Shown here piece by piece: positions 37,388-47,531 of a DNA stretch of 64,000 bases. The notes below the pieces were generated by a model. The model was not told where the DNA came from. It worked only from the letters and a program-made list of their open reading frames with translations, and did not search any database. A program made the position numbers and the translations under genes. Source of the DNA: Candidatus Skiveiella danica (GTDB lineage Bacteria; Pseudomonadota; Gammaproteobacteria; Burkholderiales; Burkholderiaceae_C); the NCBI GenBank assembly GCA_016721925.1, contig JADKHE010000013.1, positions 434,001 through 498,000 of the forward strand. The letters are read 5' to 3'. The first letter of the stretch is position 1. Each line of letters begins with the position of its first letter.

Positions 37388-39195
37388 CAATCTTCCACCC
37401 GCAGAATGGCCAGGAAGGCTTCCTGGGGAACTTCGACCGAGCCAATCTGTTTCATGCGCTTCTTGCCTGCTTTCTGCTTCTCGAGGAGTTTGCGTTTGCG
37501 GGTGATGTCACCCCCGTAACATTTTGCCAGCACGTTCTTGCGCAGGGCCTTGATGGTTTCGCGCGCAATGATGTTGGCGCCGATGGCGGCCTGGATCGCC
37601 ACGTCGTACATCTGGCGGCTGATCACCTCGCGCATCTTGGCCACCACGGCGCGCCCGCGGAATTGCGACTGCGAGCGGTGCACGATGATGGACAGCGCAT
37701 CCACCTTTTCGCCGTTGAGCAGGATGTCGACCTTCACCACATCGGCCGCGCGGTATTCCTTGAACTCATAGTCCATCGAGGCATAGCCTCGCGACACGGA
37801 CTTCAGCTTGTCAAAGAAGTCCAGCACGATCTCGGCCAGCGGCATCTCGTAGGTCAGCATCACCTGCCTCCCGTGGTAGGCCATGTTCATCTGCACGCCG
37901 CGCTTCTGGTTTGCCAGCGTCATGACCGGACCGACATATTCCTGCGGCATGTAGAGATGCACGGTCACGATGGGTTCACGAATCTCGTCCAGACGCCCCT
38001 GGTCCGGCATCTTTGACGGGTTCTCGACCATCCGAACTTCGCCGTCCGCCTGGACCACTTCATAGACCACGCTGGGTGCGGTGGTGATCAGGTCCTGATC
38101 GAACTCCCGTTCCAGCCGCTCCTGAACGATCTCCATGTGCAACAAACCCAGGAAGCCGCAGCGGAAGCCAAATCCGAGTGCCTGGCTGACCTCGGGCTCG
38201 TAATGAAGCGACGCATCATTGAGCTTGAGTTTCTCCAGGGCGTCGCGCAAGGAGTCGTATTCGCTGGCTTCGGTCGGATACAGACCGGCAAAGACCTGAG
38301 GCTGGATCTCCTTGAAACCCGGCAGTGGCTCGCTGGCCGGGCCGAGGTTGTTGGGCAGCTTCTTCTCCAGTGTGACGGTGTCGCCCACCTTGGCAGCCTG
38401 CAGTTCGCGGATGCCGGCAATGATGTAGCCCACTTCGCCCGCCTCGAGCGCGTCGCGTGGTTGGTTGCCCGGCGTGAACACACCCAGGTTGTCTGCGTTG
38501 TAGACCGCACCGGTGGCCATCAGTTTGATGCGCTCACCGCGTGCGAGGCGACCGTCCACCACACGCACCAGCATCACCACACCGACGTAGCTATCGAACC
38601 AGCTGTCGATGATCATCGCCCGCAACGGCGCCTCGGGCTTGCCTCTGGGCTGAGGGACGCGCGCGACCACCGCTTCGAGGATATCGTCGATGCCCAATCC
38701 GGTCTTGGCCGAACACGGGATCGCATCGTTGGCATCGATCCCGATGACGTCCTCGATCTCGGCCTTGGCGTTGTCGGGATCGGCATTGGGCAGGTCCATC
38801 TTGTTCAGCACCGGCACCACCTCTACGCCGAGGTCCAGCGCGGTGTAGCAGTTGGCCACGGTCTGTGCCTCGACACCCTGGCTGGCATCGACCACGAGCA
38901 ACGCACCCTCGCACGCGGACAAGGAACGGCTCACCTCGTAGGAGAAGTCCACATGCCCCGGCGTGTCGATCAGGTTGAGGTTGTAGACCTTGCCGTCGCG
39001 AGCCTGGTACTTCAGCGCGGCGGTCTGTGCCTTGATGGTTATCCCACGCTCCTTCTCGATATCCATCGAGTCGAGAACCTGCTCACTCATCTCGCGTTCA
39101 CTCAACCCGCCGCAACGCTGAATCAGGCGGTCTGCCAGCGTCGACTTGCCGTGATCGATGTGCGCAATGATTGAAAAATTTCTGATGTGATTCAT
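37387..39195 (-). CDS. lepA: elongation factor 4
   Basis: LepA (EF4) is a ribosome-associated GTPase linked to initiation or back-translocation. The 602-residue protein begins [20 protein letters not shown], with G1 in [10 protein letters not shown]3 DTPGH and G4 NKMD. EF-G-like domains follow, and the C-terminus carries the basic LepA tail ([20 protein letters not shown]). It is the first gene in the lepA-lepB-DUF4845-rnc-era chain and is coupled to lepB by a one-base overlap. The upstream gap to mucD contains a terminator. Confidence 0.97.
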   Translation of the reverse strand: MNHIRNFSIIAHIDHGKSTLADRLIQRCGGLSEREMSEQVLDSMDIEKERGITIKAQTAALKYQARDGKVYNLNLIDTPGHVDFSYEVSRSLSACEGALLVVDASQGVEAQTVANCYTALDLGVEVVPVLNKMDLPNADPDNAKAEIEDVIGIDANDAIPCSAKTGLGIDDILEAVVARVPQPRGKPEAPLRAMIIDSWFDSYVGVVMLVRVVDGRLARGERIKLMATGAVYNADNLGVFTPGNQPRDALEAGEVGYIIAGIRELQAAKVGDTVTLEKKLPNNLGPASEPLPGFKEIQPQVFAGLYPTEASEYDSLRDALEKLKLNDASLHYEPEVSQALGFGFRCGFLGLLHMEIVQERLEREFDQDLITTAPSVVYEVVQADGEVRMVENPSKMPDQGRLDEIREPIVTVHLYMPQEYVGPVMTLANQKRGVQMNMAYHGRQVMLTYEMPLAEIVLDFFDKLKSVSRGYASMDYEFKEYRAADVVKVDILLNGEKVDALSIIVHRSQSQFRGRAVVAKMREVISRQMYDVAIQAAIGANIIARETIKALRKNVLAKCYGGDITRKRKLLEKQKAGKKRMKQIGSVEVPQEAFLAILRVED

Positions 39196-39717
39196 CAACG
39201 ACGAGTTTCAAGTAATTGAATTAGAACAACCGGCCAAGAAAAAAGGGCGCGTCGAGTACTGACGCGCCCTGAACCAACAATCATTGGCAACTGCGATATG
39301 TTGGAGCTTCATTGTAGGCAAAAAGCCCCGAACGTACAGCCCGTAAACCGCTGATTGGACGTCGTTGCGCACCCGCAACACACAACTTATCAACAACTTA
39401 TCAACAAGTTTTGGAATGCGCGAAATGAACAACTTGTGGGTGATCGGCAATCGAAGCGCGGAAGCCTGAACTACATTCCGTATCGTGGATGACTGCATTT
39501 TCAGGATGCCAGTAATCGCGTTCAGAGAGCGTGGATTCTATCCAAAAAAGTAACGGGCATAGAAAATGAGTTAGTAACCACAAACTTTCCCGTCACGGTT
39601 CGCGCCAGGGAAATCTGAGTTCGTGCGCGAAGAAACTAGGGAACGCGCTCTCAAGAAATCCCGGTTCCCGTGCCCGGTATGTGGTTTTCCGGGCGACAAG
39701 AACAGTGTTTCAAGCCT
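39196..39717 (-). other. mucD-lepA intergenic region without a clear gene
   Basis: This 522-base gap is visibly poorer in GC than its surroundings. It contains a terminator hairpin (39237-39270) and a tandem repeat of CAACTTATCAA at 39383-39404, followed by CAAGTT. Short open frames exist on both strands (39208-39498 minus, 39401-39583 minus, 39623-39844 plus), but none has a recognisable motif or codon use like the neighbours. Related genomes, from memory, often have a glutaredoxin-family gene here; it is absent. Confidence 0.55.
39237..39270 (-). terminator. intrinsic terminator for minus-strand transcription
   Basis: AGGGCGCGTC (39244-39253) and GACGCGCCCT (39261-39270) form a perfect 10-base-pair stem with a 7-base loop. 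On the minus strand the stem is followed by a run of six T then CTT. It would end transcription of the mucD/rpoE side before lepA, about 450 bases past the mucD stop. Confidence 0.75.
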
Positions 39718-41196
39718 TCAACGGACCGGGCGAATCAGCGCGTACTGCGCCCATTCCCCGCGCCTGAAAAGGATGCTGACCGGCTTGCCCTTTTCGAGGC
39801 GAGCCACGACCGCATCAAAATCCTTCACCGAAAGGACTTCCTGATTGGCGACCTGGGTGATCACATCGCCTTCGCGAAGACCCGCGCGCGCAGCACCTTC
39901 GGTGGCCGCATCCACCTTGACCCCGCCCCTGATCTTCAGCTCCTTCTTCTGCGCCTCAGCGAGTTCGCTCACGCTCAGGCCCAGCAACTGGACCGACGCA
40001 CTTGGCTTGGCCTTGTCCTCGCGGTCCGTCGGCTTGCGGGCAACGGCTTTTTCGGGCTCGGGCTCGCCGATGACGACGCTCAACTCCTTGTTCGCGCCGC
40101 GGCGAAACACGGTGAAGGTGGTCCGGGTGCCCGGCTTGATGCTGCCCACAAAACGCGGCAGGTCAGACGCTTTCTCGATGGTCTTGCCGTCAAACCGGGT
40201 GATGATGTCGCCCGCCTCCACGCCGGCCTTCTCGGCCGGTGAACCGCTCTCCACCCCGCGCACCAGTGCGCCAAGAGGTTTGCCCAGTCCCAGCGACTCG
40301 GCCACCTCCTTGGTCACCTGATCGATCTGCACCCCGATCCGCCCCCGAGTCACGCGGCCGCTGGCGCGCAGCTGGTCACTGACCCGAACGGCTTCGTCCA
40401 TGGGAATCGCAAACGAGATGCCCATGTAGCCGCCCGAGCGCGAATAGATCTGGCTGTTGACACCCACCACCTCACCGCGCATGTTGATCAGTGGCCCGCC
40501 CGAATTGCCCGGATTGATCGCCACATCGGTCTGGATGAAAGGCAGGTAGTCACCGGTATCGCGCTGCTTCGCACTGACGATGCCCGCGGTGACCGAGTTC
40601 TCGAGGCCGAACGGCGACCCGATGGCCATCACCCACTCGCCCACCTTCAGGCGGCTGACGTCGCCCACTTTCACTGCGGGCAAGCCGCTGGCTTCGATCT
40701 TGACCACGGCCACATCGGTTCGCTTGTCGGCACCGATCAGCCTGGCCTTGAATTCGCGCTTGTCGGTCAGGGTCACGATGACTTCATCGGCCCCGTCCAC
40801 AACATGCGCATTCGTCATGATGAACCCGTCACCGGTCAGAATGAAACCCGAACCGACGCCACGCGGCTGCTCATCCTCCTGCGGCCGATTCGGGCGCGGC
40901 CCCTGGCGCGGCATGTTGGGCATGGGCACGCCGAAAAAGCGCCGGAAAAACTCCTGCATGTCTTCGTCGCCCGGGCTGCCCGCATTTCCGTTGCCGCGGC
41001 TTTTCTCCAGGGTTCGGATATTGACCACCGACGGCCCGACCTGCTCCACCAGATCGGTGAAGTCAGGCAGCCCTCGCACGGCACCTGGCCCCTGCGCCAG
41101 AGCCGGCGCCCCGGGAACCAGCGCCGCCATCGCCCCAACAAAAAAGGCCCCGGCCAATACATGCAGGCGCAAACGCCTCAGTTCCAATTGCAACAT
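39718..41196 (-). CDS. mucD: periplasmic Do-like serine protease
   Basis: This is a DegP/HtrA-type protease of envelope quality control. The 492-residue protein has an N-terminal signal peptide (LAGAFFVGAMAALVPGAPAL then AQG). The catalytic triad is visible: His in TNAHVVDGADE, Asp in DKRTDVAVVKIE and Ser in NPGNSGGPLINMRGEV. Two PDZ domains follow (about 290-375 and 400-480). It sits downstream of rpoE-rseA-rseB, the usual place for mucD in betaproteobacteria. A perfect palindrome, GACGGCATGCCGTC, lies 24-37 bases upstream. Confidence 0.94.
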   Translation of the reverse strand: MLQLELRRLRLHVLAGAFFVGAMAALVPGAPALAQGPGAVRGLPDFTDLVEQVGPSVVNIRTLEKSRGNGNAGSPGDEDMQEFFRRFFGVPMPNMPRQGPRPNRPQEDEQPRGVGSGFILTGDGFIMTNAHVVDGADEVIVTLTDKREFKARLIGADKRTDVAVVKIEASGLPAVKVGDVSRLKVGEWVMAIGSPFGLENSVTAGIVSAKQRDTGDYLPFIQTDVAINPGNSGGPLINMRGEVVGVNSQIYSRSGGYMGISFAIPMDEAVRVSDQLRASGRVTRGRIGVQIDQVTKEVAESLGLGKPLGALVRGVESGSPAEKAGVEAGDIITRFDGKTIEKASDLPRFVGSIKPGTRTTFTVFRRGANKELSVVIGEPEPEKAVARKPTDREDKAKPSASVQLLGLSVSELAEAQKKELKIRGGVKVDAATEGAARAGLREGDVITQVANQEVLSVKDFDAVVARLEKGKPVSILFRRGEWAQYALIRPVR

Positions 41197-41219
41197 CGTC
41201 TACCTTTCAACTATCAAAT

Positions 41220-41233
41220 GACGGCATGCCGTC
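41220..41233. promoter_or_regulatory. 14-base perfect palindrome upstream of mucD
   Basis: GACGGCATGCCGTC reads the same on both strands and ends 24 bases before the mucD ATG, within the 82-base rseB-mucD gap. It could be an operator or simply a small hairpin in the mRNA. No factor is suggested by the sequence. Confidence 0.3.
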
Positions 41234-41278
41234 CCTACCGCGCTGTGTCACGGGCAATCAGTGTCCGCAGATGGGGGT

Positions 41279-42346
41279 TCATTTGCGCCGCTCAAGGCCT
41301 TGAGCAAATGCCTGCAGGGTCTGCGCCGGCACTTCGCCCACCACCGTCAGCCACCAATCGCCCTCGCTTCGGTCCGACAGATGCTTTGTCAATGACTGAG
41401 TGGCGCCCAGGGCGCTCATCCCTTCGCGGCGATGGCGTTGCGGATCAAACCCTTCGACGAACAATGAGACCGAAGCCAGTCCGTCGGAGAACACCCATTG
41501 CAGCATCCCGGGCCCCGCCTGCCCCGGCGAGATCTGGCGCTTCAGACACGTCGTCGGCAGAAATCCCGGCACCGCGTTGCGGATGGACCACCCTTCGGCG
41601 CCTGCGGTGGTCGTGATCACCTCGGCCTTCTCGACCCGGTACCCGCTGGTGCCGGCCATCATCCGTGCCAGCTGATCCATCTTGACCGGTGCATCGAGCT
41701 GAAGTTCAGAGAAGGCCGACTGCTCCAGAACCCGCCCCGCGCCGTCGATCGTCTGCAACTTGACGACCAGCCCCGTCTTTTTCTCGCTCCAGACCCGATA
41801 GCCGTAGCGCAAGGCGTCCCTGGGCACCAGTTGCACCACATCGGCATCGTGCCCGGCAACCCGCTCGCTACCGGCCGCTTGCAAGGTGTAAAACTCGGCA
41901 ATGACCTTGTCGCCCACGATCTGCCGGTTCGGAAACAAGCCTGGCGCTTCGCGTTTTTCGGCCACCACGGTTTTCTCGTCCGCGCGAAAAGTAAGGACTT
42001 CGTCATTGCGCCGAAACGTCGATCTCGGCGCGCCCGTCAATGCCTCGATACGCTCCATCTGCTGAGAGCCATCGCACACATGCCAGATGCGCGCGCTGGA
42101 TAGGGCACCCGCCGAAGAGGACACCACGTAAGTACCGGCATACGCGCGCCGGCGCGGCGCTTCCTGCATGCGCTTCAGCCAGGCGCCCATGTCCTTGTCG
42201 ACAGGCAAAGCTGGCGCATGCGCGGCCACTCGGGCCGGCTCTGAGCCCGCGGTTTGGGCCAGCACCGCGCTTGCGCCGGCGGCCGTGCACAGGACCAACA
42301 ATAGATGGATCGAATGTCGAACGTGCATAACCCGCGTCGCGCGCAT
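41279..42346 (-). CDS. rseB: sigma-E regulatory protein RseB
   Basis: RseB is a periplasmic partner that protects the anti-sigma factor RseA from cleavage and senses lipid or envelope damage. The ATG at 42346 overlaps the rseA stop (TGATG) and gives 355 residues with a signal peptide (SIHLLLVLCTAAGASAVLAQ). WLKRMQEAPRRRAYAGTYVV and following residues match the MucB/RseB fold, and the C-terminal domain ends near EGMSALGATQSLTKHLSD. A second ATG at 42328 is possible. It belongs to the rpoE-rseA-rseB-mucD unit. Confidence 0.93.
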   Translation of the reverse strand: MRATRVMHVRHSIHLLLVLCTAAGASAVLAQTAGSEPARVAAHAPALPVDKDMGAWLKRMQEAPRRRAYAGTYVVSSSAGALSSARIWHVCDGSQQMERIEALTGAPRSTFRRNDEVLTFRADEKTVVAEKREAPGLFPNRQIVGDKVIAEFYTLQAAGSERVAGHDADVVQLVPRDALRYGYRVWSEKKTGLVVKLQTIDGAGRVLEQSAFSELQLDAPVKMDQLARMMAGTSGYRVEKAEVITTTAGAEGWSIRNAVPGFLPTTCLKRQISPGQAGPGMLQWVFSDGLASVSLFVEGFDPQRHRREGMSALGATQSLTKHLSDRSEGDWWLTVVGEVPAQTLQAFAQGLERRK

Positions 42347-43002
42347 CACTGCCCTGAACCGCGCGAGAGCGGCATGTCAAATGTGGCGTTGCGCAGAAAA
42401 CCCGAAGAATTCTGAAGCGCCGACGGGCCGCCAAACTGCCGATGGGCGGCCATGAGGGCGTCCAGATGCGGATCGCGCAGCATGACCGCCACACCGGAGC
42501 CGTCCGCGGACGCGACGGTCGCAGGGGACGAAACCGTGCCTTGCGCCAGCCGAGTCTCGCGCGCATGGCCCCCCAGGCCACTCCAGCCCAGCGCCGCGGC
42601 CGCCACCACAGTGGCCAATCCAGCCAGCATTTTCCAGCGATAAGCCCCGTCATTCGCCGCATGACGGAAATCATTGCTTTCCTGGCTCTTCCCCAGCGCG
42701 GACGGGCCGTTTTCAGCTATTCTTTCGGGAGCATCCAACGCGGGCACGGACATCCGTGGCGCGACGGTCTCGGCCTCGATTCGGGTCCTCAGGCGTGCAA
42801 GGAATGCCCGGTCATGCATGCAGGCCCCCGCCTCACCCGATCGCAAGACATCCCCGATCAGGTGATACATCTGCCAACTGTCCCGGGCCTCTTCGTCACC
42901 ACCGACTTTCCCGACGACCGCGGCAAAGCGCTCGCCCTCCAGTTGCCCGTCGGCCAACGCGGATATCTGCTCCCGAAGCATGAGTCGTTCTTCAGTCATC
43001 AT
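42346..43002 (-). CDS. rseA: anti-sigma-E factor RseA
   Basis: RseA holds sigma-E at the membrane until released by proteolysis. The ATG at 43002 gives 218 residues beginning MMTEERLMLREQISALADGQ. The N-terminal anti-sigma domain includes ARDSWQMYHLIGDVLRSGEA. One membrane helix lies near MLAGLATVVAAAALGWSGLG. Residues 95-104 (IAENGPSALG), in the linker before the helix, coincide with a sense copy of the dispersed repeat. An upstream in-frame stretch to 43164 overlaps rpoE and was not used. Confidence 0.92.
   Translation of the reverse strand: MMTEERLMLREQISALADGQLEGERFAAVVGKVGGDEEARDSWQMYHLIGDVLRSGEAGACMHDRAFLARLRTRIEAETVAPRMSVPALDAPERIAENGPSALGKSQESNDFRHAANDGAYRWKMLAGLATVVAAAALGWSGLGGHARETRLAQGTVSSPATVASADGSGVAVMLRDPHLDALMAAHRQFGGPSALQNSSGFLRNATFDMPLSRGSGQ
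42691..42720 (-). repeat. dispersed 30-base element, copy 8 (inside rseA, sense)
   Basis: On the minus strand: ATAGC, 7 bases, GGCC, 6 bases, CGCTGGGG. Two mismatches, exact spacing. It encodes IAENGPSALG in the linker of RseA, in the same frame as the murJ-like copy. Confidence 0.65.
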
Positions 43003-43036
43003 TTCGTCACTCGCCTGTCCTCTGAACCATCGTCTT

Positions 43037-43675
43037 TCACCACCGTTTTCCGCTCTGGTGTTCCAGCATGGGCCGAACCCGGGCCGATATCGCCTCGCGA
43101 GCCCGGAAAATCCGCGAACGGACCGTGCCAATCGGGCAAGCCATGACTTCGGCGATTTCCTCATAGCTCAACCCGTCGATCTCGCGCAAGGTCACCGCCT
43201 GCCGTAGATCGTCCGGTAAAGCCTCCATGGCTGCATTCACCGCCTGAGCGATCTCGCGGGCCGCCAATTCCGTTTCTGGTGTCTCTTCGGTTGTTTGTTC
43301 GTTTTCGCGACGGTAAGTTTCATCTTCGTCGTCGCCGGACGACGAAGCCCCGCCGGAGGCCGTCGGATGGCGCTTCAGGTCCATCAAGGCCTTCTTTGCC
43401 GTGTTCACTGCAATGCGGTACAGCCACGTGTAGAACTGGGCATCCCCCCTGAACTGATGCAAGGCGCGCCAGGCGCGTATGAAGGTTTCCTGGGCGATGT
43501 CCTCGACCAGGTCCACGTCGCGCACCATGCGGGCGATAAGTCGTTCGATGCGCCGCTGGTACTTGATGACCAGCAGCTCAAAAGCGCGCTGATCACCTGC
43601 CACCGCGCGTTCCACCAGCATCAAGTCGCTGTTCGCGGGGGCCGGTTCCGTGTCGGGAAGCCCGGCTTCACTCAT
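43037..43675 (-). CDS. rpoE: RNA polymerase sigma-E factor
   Basis: RpoE is an ECF sigma factor for the envelope stress response. The ATG at 43675 gives 212 residues, starting MSEAGLPDTEPAPANSDLML. Region 2 includes RMVRDVDLVEDIAQETFIRA and the -10 recognition part near TWLYRIAVNTAKKAL; region 4 contains LREIDGLSYEEIAEVMACPI followed by GTVRSRIFRAREAI. An acidic, serine-rich linker joins the two. The gene overlaps the ygfX-like gene by 8 bases and is followed by rseA. Confidence 0.96.
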   Translation of the reverse strand: MSEAGLPDTEPAPANSDLMLVERAVAGDQRAFELLVIKYQRRIERLIARMVRDVDLVEDIAQETFIRAWRALHQFRGDAQFYTWLYRIAVNTAKKALMDLKRHPTASGGASSSGDDEDETYRRENEQTTEETPETELAAREIAQAVNAAMEALPDDLRQAVTLREIDGLSYEEIAEVMACPIGTVRSRIFRAREAISARVRPMLEHQSGKRW

Positions 43676-44123
43676 GGATGAGTTCAGAGGGTTGAGGATC
43701 CGGCACCACCGGGCGTGCGTACAAAGCGCGGCGCAGGTCGGCCCAGTGCAGGCGGTCCGTGGCCGCCTCAAGCCAGAGCCAGTCACCGGCGTGATCTGCG
43801 CCCTGCAGTTGCACCAGCATCCAGCGTTGGCAATCCAGCCGCACGATAGGGGCTCCATCCAACTCCCGCGCGTTCGGGCTGCGCCAAACGCGACCGTCCC
43901 AGCTCAACGCACCCATGGGCATGCGGATCCAGAATTGCGCGCCCCCGGCGGCGCCAAGTAGAAGCACCGCTGCAGCAAGGCCCCAACGCCAACCGGGTTG
44001 CGGCCAAGCCCAGGCCAGCGCCAGAAAGCCAGCCAGCCAGACGAGAAGCAGCAGCCGCGCCAAAAAGTGCGAACGCCCCACCGGAAAACGAACCGATGGG
44101 GCGCCTGGCATGGGTTGATGCAC
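43668..44123 (-). CDS. YgfX-like membrane protein
   Basis: The 151-residue protein (GTG start; an ATG at 44111 is an alternative) has two N-terminal helices (LARLLLLVWLAGFLALAWAW and WRWGLAAAVLLLGAAGGAQF) and a soluble tail with ALSWDGRVWRSP. The layout resembles YgfX/CptA-type proteins, which in E. coli form part of a toxin pair with SdhE; no SdhE-like partner is present here. It occupies the slot between fabF and rpoE that is common in betaproteobacteria. Function is unknown. Confidence 0.72.
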   Translation of the reverse strand: MHQPMPGAPSVRFPVGRSHFLARLLLLVWLAGFLALAWAWPQPGWRWGLAAAVLLLGAAGGAQFWIRMPMGALSWDGRVWRSPNARELDGAPIVRLDCQRWMLVQLQGADHAGDWLWLEAATDRLHWADLRRALYARPVVPDPQPSELIHE

Positions 44124-44166
44124 CGGGAACGGAGGCGCAGCCAGGGTGTTGATCTGGCGGCCGCCG

Positions 44167-45411
44167 TCAGACGCGCTTGAACACCAGCGAACCGTTGGTC
44201 CCGCCGAAGCCGAAGTTGTTCTTCAGCGCGTAGTCCATCTTCACGTCCCTTGCCACATTGGCGCAGTAATCCAGGTCGCAGTCCGGATCCTGGTTGAAGA
44301 TGTTGGTCGTCGGCGGGCTCACCTGATGGTACAGGGCCAGCACCGTGACCATGCTTTCGAAGCCGCCCGCCCCACCCAGCAGATGACCGGTCATGGACTT
44401 GGTCGAATTGACCACGAGCTTCCTGGCGTGATCACCCAGCGCCGCCTTGATGGCATTGGTTTCGTTCACATCGCCCAGGGGCGTGGAAGTGCCGTGCGCG
44501 TTCAGGTAATCGATCTGTTCCGGGTTGACGCCTGCATTCGCCATGGCATTGATCATGGCGCGACGGGGGCCGTCCATGTTCGGCGCCGTGATGTGGCCCG
44601 CATCGGCACTCATCCCGAAGCCAGCCAGTTCGGCATAGATCCGCGCGCCACGCGCCATGGCATGCTCGTAGGATTCAAGCACCATCACACCCGCGCCTTC
44701 GCCCAGCACGAAACCGTCCCGATCCTTGTCCCAGGGACGGGATGCCGTGTGGGGATCATCGTTGCGGGTGGACAGTGCACGCATCGCGGCAAATCCGCCG
44801 ACACCCAGCGGCGACACCGTGGCTTCGGAGCCGCCGGCGATCACGACGTCGGCATCACCGTATTCAATCATCCGACCGGCCTGTCCGATGCAATGCAAGC
44901 CCGTGGTGCACGCCGTGACGATGGCCAGATTCGGGCCCTTGAAGCCAAAGCGCATGGACACATGACCGGAGATCATGTTGATGATGGACGCCGGAACGAA
45001 AAACGGCGTGATCCTGCGCGGACCACGGTTCATCAGTTCGGCGTGGGTCTCCTCGATCAGGGGCAGGCCGCCGATCCCGGCGCCGATGACGCAACCGATG
45101 CGCGTCGCCTGCTCCTCACCCAGCGCATCGCCCGTGGTCAACCCGGCGTCCGCCACGGCCTGCGCCGCAGCGGCGATACCGTAATGGACGAACGCGTCCA
45201 TCGTCCGCGCTTCCTTCGCCGACATGTAGTCTTCCACGTTGAAGCCCTTGACTTCGCCCGCGATCCGGCAGGAAAAGTTCGTGGCGTCGAACCGGGTGAT
45301 CATGTCGATGCCGGACTTCCCGGCAAGCAGGTTGGCCCAAGCGTCTGCAACCGTGTTGCCCACGGGGCTGACGCATCCCAATCCCGTGACTACAACGCGG
45401 CGACGGGTCAT
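44167..45411 (-). CDS. fabF: beta-ketoacyl-ACP synthase II
   Basis: FabF condenses malonyl-ACP with acyl-ACP in chain elongation. The ATG at 45411 gives 414 residues beginning [20 protein letters not shown]. The Cys-His-His active site is visible in [26 protein letters not shown] and [17 protein letters not shown]. It follows acpP by 6 bases and ends the fab cluster. The TTG at 45417 is rejected. Confidence 0.97.
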   Translation of the reverse strand: MTRRRVVVTGLGCVSPVGNTVADAWANLLAGKSGIDMITRFDATNFSCRIAGEVKGFNVEDYMSAKEARTMDAFVHYGIAAAAQAVADAGLTTGDALGEEQATRIGCVIGAGIGGLPLIEETHAELMNRGPRRITPFFVPASIINMISGHVSMRFGFKGPNLAIVTACTTGLHCIGQAGRMIEYGDADVVIAGGSEATVSPLGVGGFAAMRALSTRNDDPHTASRPWDKDRDGFVLGEGAGVMVLESYEHAMARGARIYAELAGFGMSADAGHITAPNMDGPRRAMINAMANAGVNPEQIDYLNAHGTSTPLGDVNETNAIKAALGDHARKLVVNSTKSMTGHLLGGAGGFESMVTVLALYHQVSPPTTNIFNQDPDCDLDYCANVARDVKMDYALKNNFGFGGTNGSLVFKRV

Positions 45412-45417
45412 CTCCAA

Positions 45418-45687
<270 letters not shown>

Positions 45688-45769
45688 TTACCTGTCCTTC
45701 GGGCCAGGGCGGCACATGCACTTCGCAGGACTTACGGAAATGACGAGTGCCGCCTGCGGTGCGCAGGCG

Positions 45770-46519
45770 TCAGGCCATGAACATGCCGCCATTGACGTGC
45801 AACTCCTGGCCGGTCACATAGGCAGCCTGCGGACTGGCCAGATAGGCCACGGCGTGTGCAATGTCAGCTGGTTTGCCGAGGTGCCCCAGCGGAATCTGGC
45901 CCAACAAGGCCTTCTGCTGCTCTTCGGGCAAGGCAGCGGTCATGTCGGTTTCGATGAATCCCGGGGCCACGCAGTTGACCGTGATGTTGCGACTGCCGAG
46001 TTCACGGGCCAGTGCGCGCGTCATCCCGGCCACGCCTGCCTTGGCCGCTGCATAGTTGGCCTGCCCTGGGTTGCCGGATGCCCCCACCACGCTGGTGATG
46101 CTGATGATGCGACCGTAGCGCTGCTTCATCATGGGGCGAATCACGGCCCGGCTCATGCGGAAAACGGCTTTCAGATTGGTATCGAGAACCGCATCCCAAT
46201 CTTCGTCCTTCAGGCGCATCGCGAGCATGTCGCGGGTGATGCCCGCGTTGTTCACCAGCACCTGAAGGCTCCCATGCTCTTTCACAATGGCATCAATCAG
46301 CGCTTCGGCGGCGGCAGCGTCGTTGACGTTCAGGGTGGCGCCGCGGCAGCCCGGGAAGGCCGAGAGGGCCGCAGTGATCCGCGCGGCGCCTTCGTCGGAG
46401 GTCGCCGTGCCGACGACCTTCAGTCCACGGGTGGCGAGTTCCAGGGCAATGGCGGCGCCAATGCCACGGGTGGCGCCGGTGACCAGGGCGACCTGCCCCT
46501 CAAACTTGGTTTCACTCAT
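45770..46519 (-). CDS. fabG: 3-oxoacyl-ACP reductase
   Basis: FabG reduces beta-ketoacyl-ACP with NADPH. The 249-residue SDR protein starts MSETKFEGQVALVTGATRGI, with the cofactor motif TGATRGIGAA. NNAG appears in LQVLVNNAGITRDM, and the catalytic Ser-Tyr-Lys set in ITSVVGASGNPGQANYAAAK. The ATG overlaps the fabD stop by 4 bases, showing coupling within rpmF-plsX-fabH-fabD-fabG-acpP-fabF. Confidence 0.97.
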   Translation of the reverse strand: MSETKFEGQVALVTGATRGIGAAIALELATRGLKVVGTATSDEGAARITAALSAFPGCRGATLNVNDAAAAEALIDAIVKEHGSLQVLVNNAGITRDMLAMRLKDEDWDAVLDTNLKAVFRMSRAVIRPMMKQRYGRIISITSVVGASGNPGQANYAAAKAGVAGMTRALARELGSRNITVNCVAPGFIETDMTAALPEEQQKALLGQIPLGHLGKPADIAHAVAYLASPQAAYVTGQELHVNGGMFMA

Positions 46520-47466
46520 GACAGCAGACCTTTCACTTCATTCAGTGTGGCGGGATCGAAGAGCGCGGCGCCGGTCATCTCGGCATCGATCCGCTTGACC
46601 ATGCCCGCGAGCACCTTGCCGGGTCCACATTCGATCACCGTGGTGACGCCCTGCGACTTGATGGCACGAATACATTCCACCCACCGCACGGGGCCGAAGG
46701 CCTGCCGGTACAGGGCATCGCGAATGCCATCGGCCGTGTGCTCCACCTTCACGTCGATGTTGTTGATGACGGGAATGACGGGCGTCAGCAGTTCAATGCC
46801 GGCGAGTTTCTCGCGCAGTTTCTCCGCCGCCGGCTTCATCAGGCTGGAGTGAAACGGGGCCGAAACCGCCAGCGGCAAGGCCCGCTTGGCGCCGCGCGCC
46901 TTCAAGACTTCACAGGCCTTGTCCACCGCCGCCTTGCTGCCAGCAATCACGGTCTGCGCACTGTCGTTGAAATTGGCGGCCTCAACCACTTCGGCACTGC
47001 CGGCGCCAAAACTGGCCTGCGCCTCGGCGCAACCCGCGATCACGCCAGCCGCATCCAGGCCCAGGATGGCCGCCATCGCGCCGGCACCGACCGGAACGGC
47101 TTCCTGCATCGCCGCAGCCCGAAAGCGGACCAGGGGCGCCGCCTGTGCCAACGTCAACACGCCTGAGGCCACCAGCGCGGCGTACTCACCCAGGGAGTGC
47201 CCCGCCACCACGGCCGGTTCAGCCCCCCCCTCGGCACGCCAGACGCGGTAGGCGGCAACACCCGCCACCAGCATGACGGGCTGGGTGTTGGTGGTCAGCG
47301 CCAGCGCCTCGCGCGGCCCCTCGTGGATCAGGCGGCCGATGTCCTCGCCCAAGGCGTCAGATGCCTCCCGAAGCGTCTCCAGAACGGCCGGATGATCGCC
47401 CCAGGGGTCGAGCATGCCCACCGACTGCGAACCCTGCCCGGGAAAGACAAAAGCAAAAGACTTCAT
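46516..47466 (-). CDS. fabD: malonyl-CoA:ACP transacylase
   Basis: FabD transfers malonyl from CoA to ACP. The 316-residue protein starts MKSFAFVFPGQGSQSVGMLD, has the catalytic serine in VVAGHSLGEYAALVASG and the histidine-containing APFHSSLMKPAAEKL. It overlaps fabG by 4 bases. The 61-base gap from fabH carries a dispersed-repeat copy. Confidence 0.97.
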   Translation of the reverse strand: MKSFAFVFPGQGSQSVGMLDPWGDHPAVLETLREASDALGEDIGRLIHEGPREALALTTNTQPVMLVAGVAAYRVWRAEGGAEPAVVAGHSLGEYAALVASGVLTLAQAAPLVRFRAAAMQEAVPVGAGAMAAILGLDAAGVIAGCAEAQASFGAGSAEVVEAANFNDSAQTVIAGSKAAVDKACEVLKARGAKRALPLAVSAPFHSSLMKPAAEKLREKLAGIELLTPVIPVINNIDVKVEHTADGIRDALYRQAFGPVRWVECIRAIKSQGVTTVIECGPGKVLAGMVKRIDAEMTGAALFDPATLNEVKGLLS

Positions 47467-47501
47467 GGCGAAATTCGATAATTTGATTGAAATGCGGTCG
47501 C

Positions 47502-47531
47502 CTCCAGCGTCCTATAGCCGATTGCAGCTAC
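47502..47531 (-). repeat. dispersed 30-base element, copy 9 (end of fabH / fabD gap)
   Basis: On the minus strand: GTAGC, 7 bases, GGCT, 6 bases, CGCTGGAG; spacing exact, four mismatches. Its first block supplies the TAG stop codon of fabH (47530-47528). Confidence 0.5.

Noticed and set aside
39383..39410. CAACTTATCAA tandem repeat as DnaA boxes or an origin
   Set aside because: TTATCAACA differs from the TTATCCACA consensus, only two copies exist and no replication genes are near.
39208..39583. Small minus-strand frames in the mucD-lepA gap as genes
   Set aside because: One spans the terminator hairpin; neither has a ribosome-binding site, motif or neighbour-like codon use that I can see.
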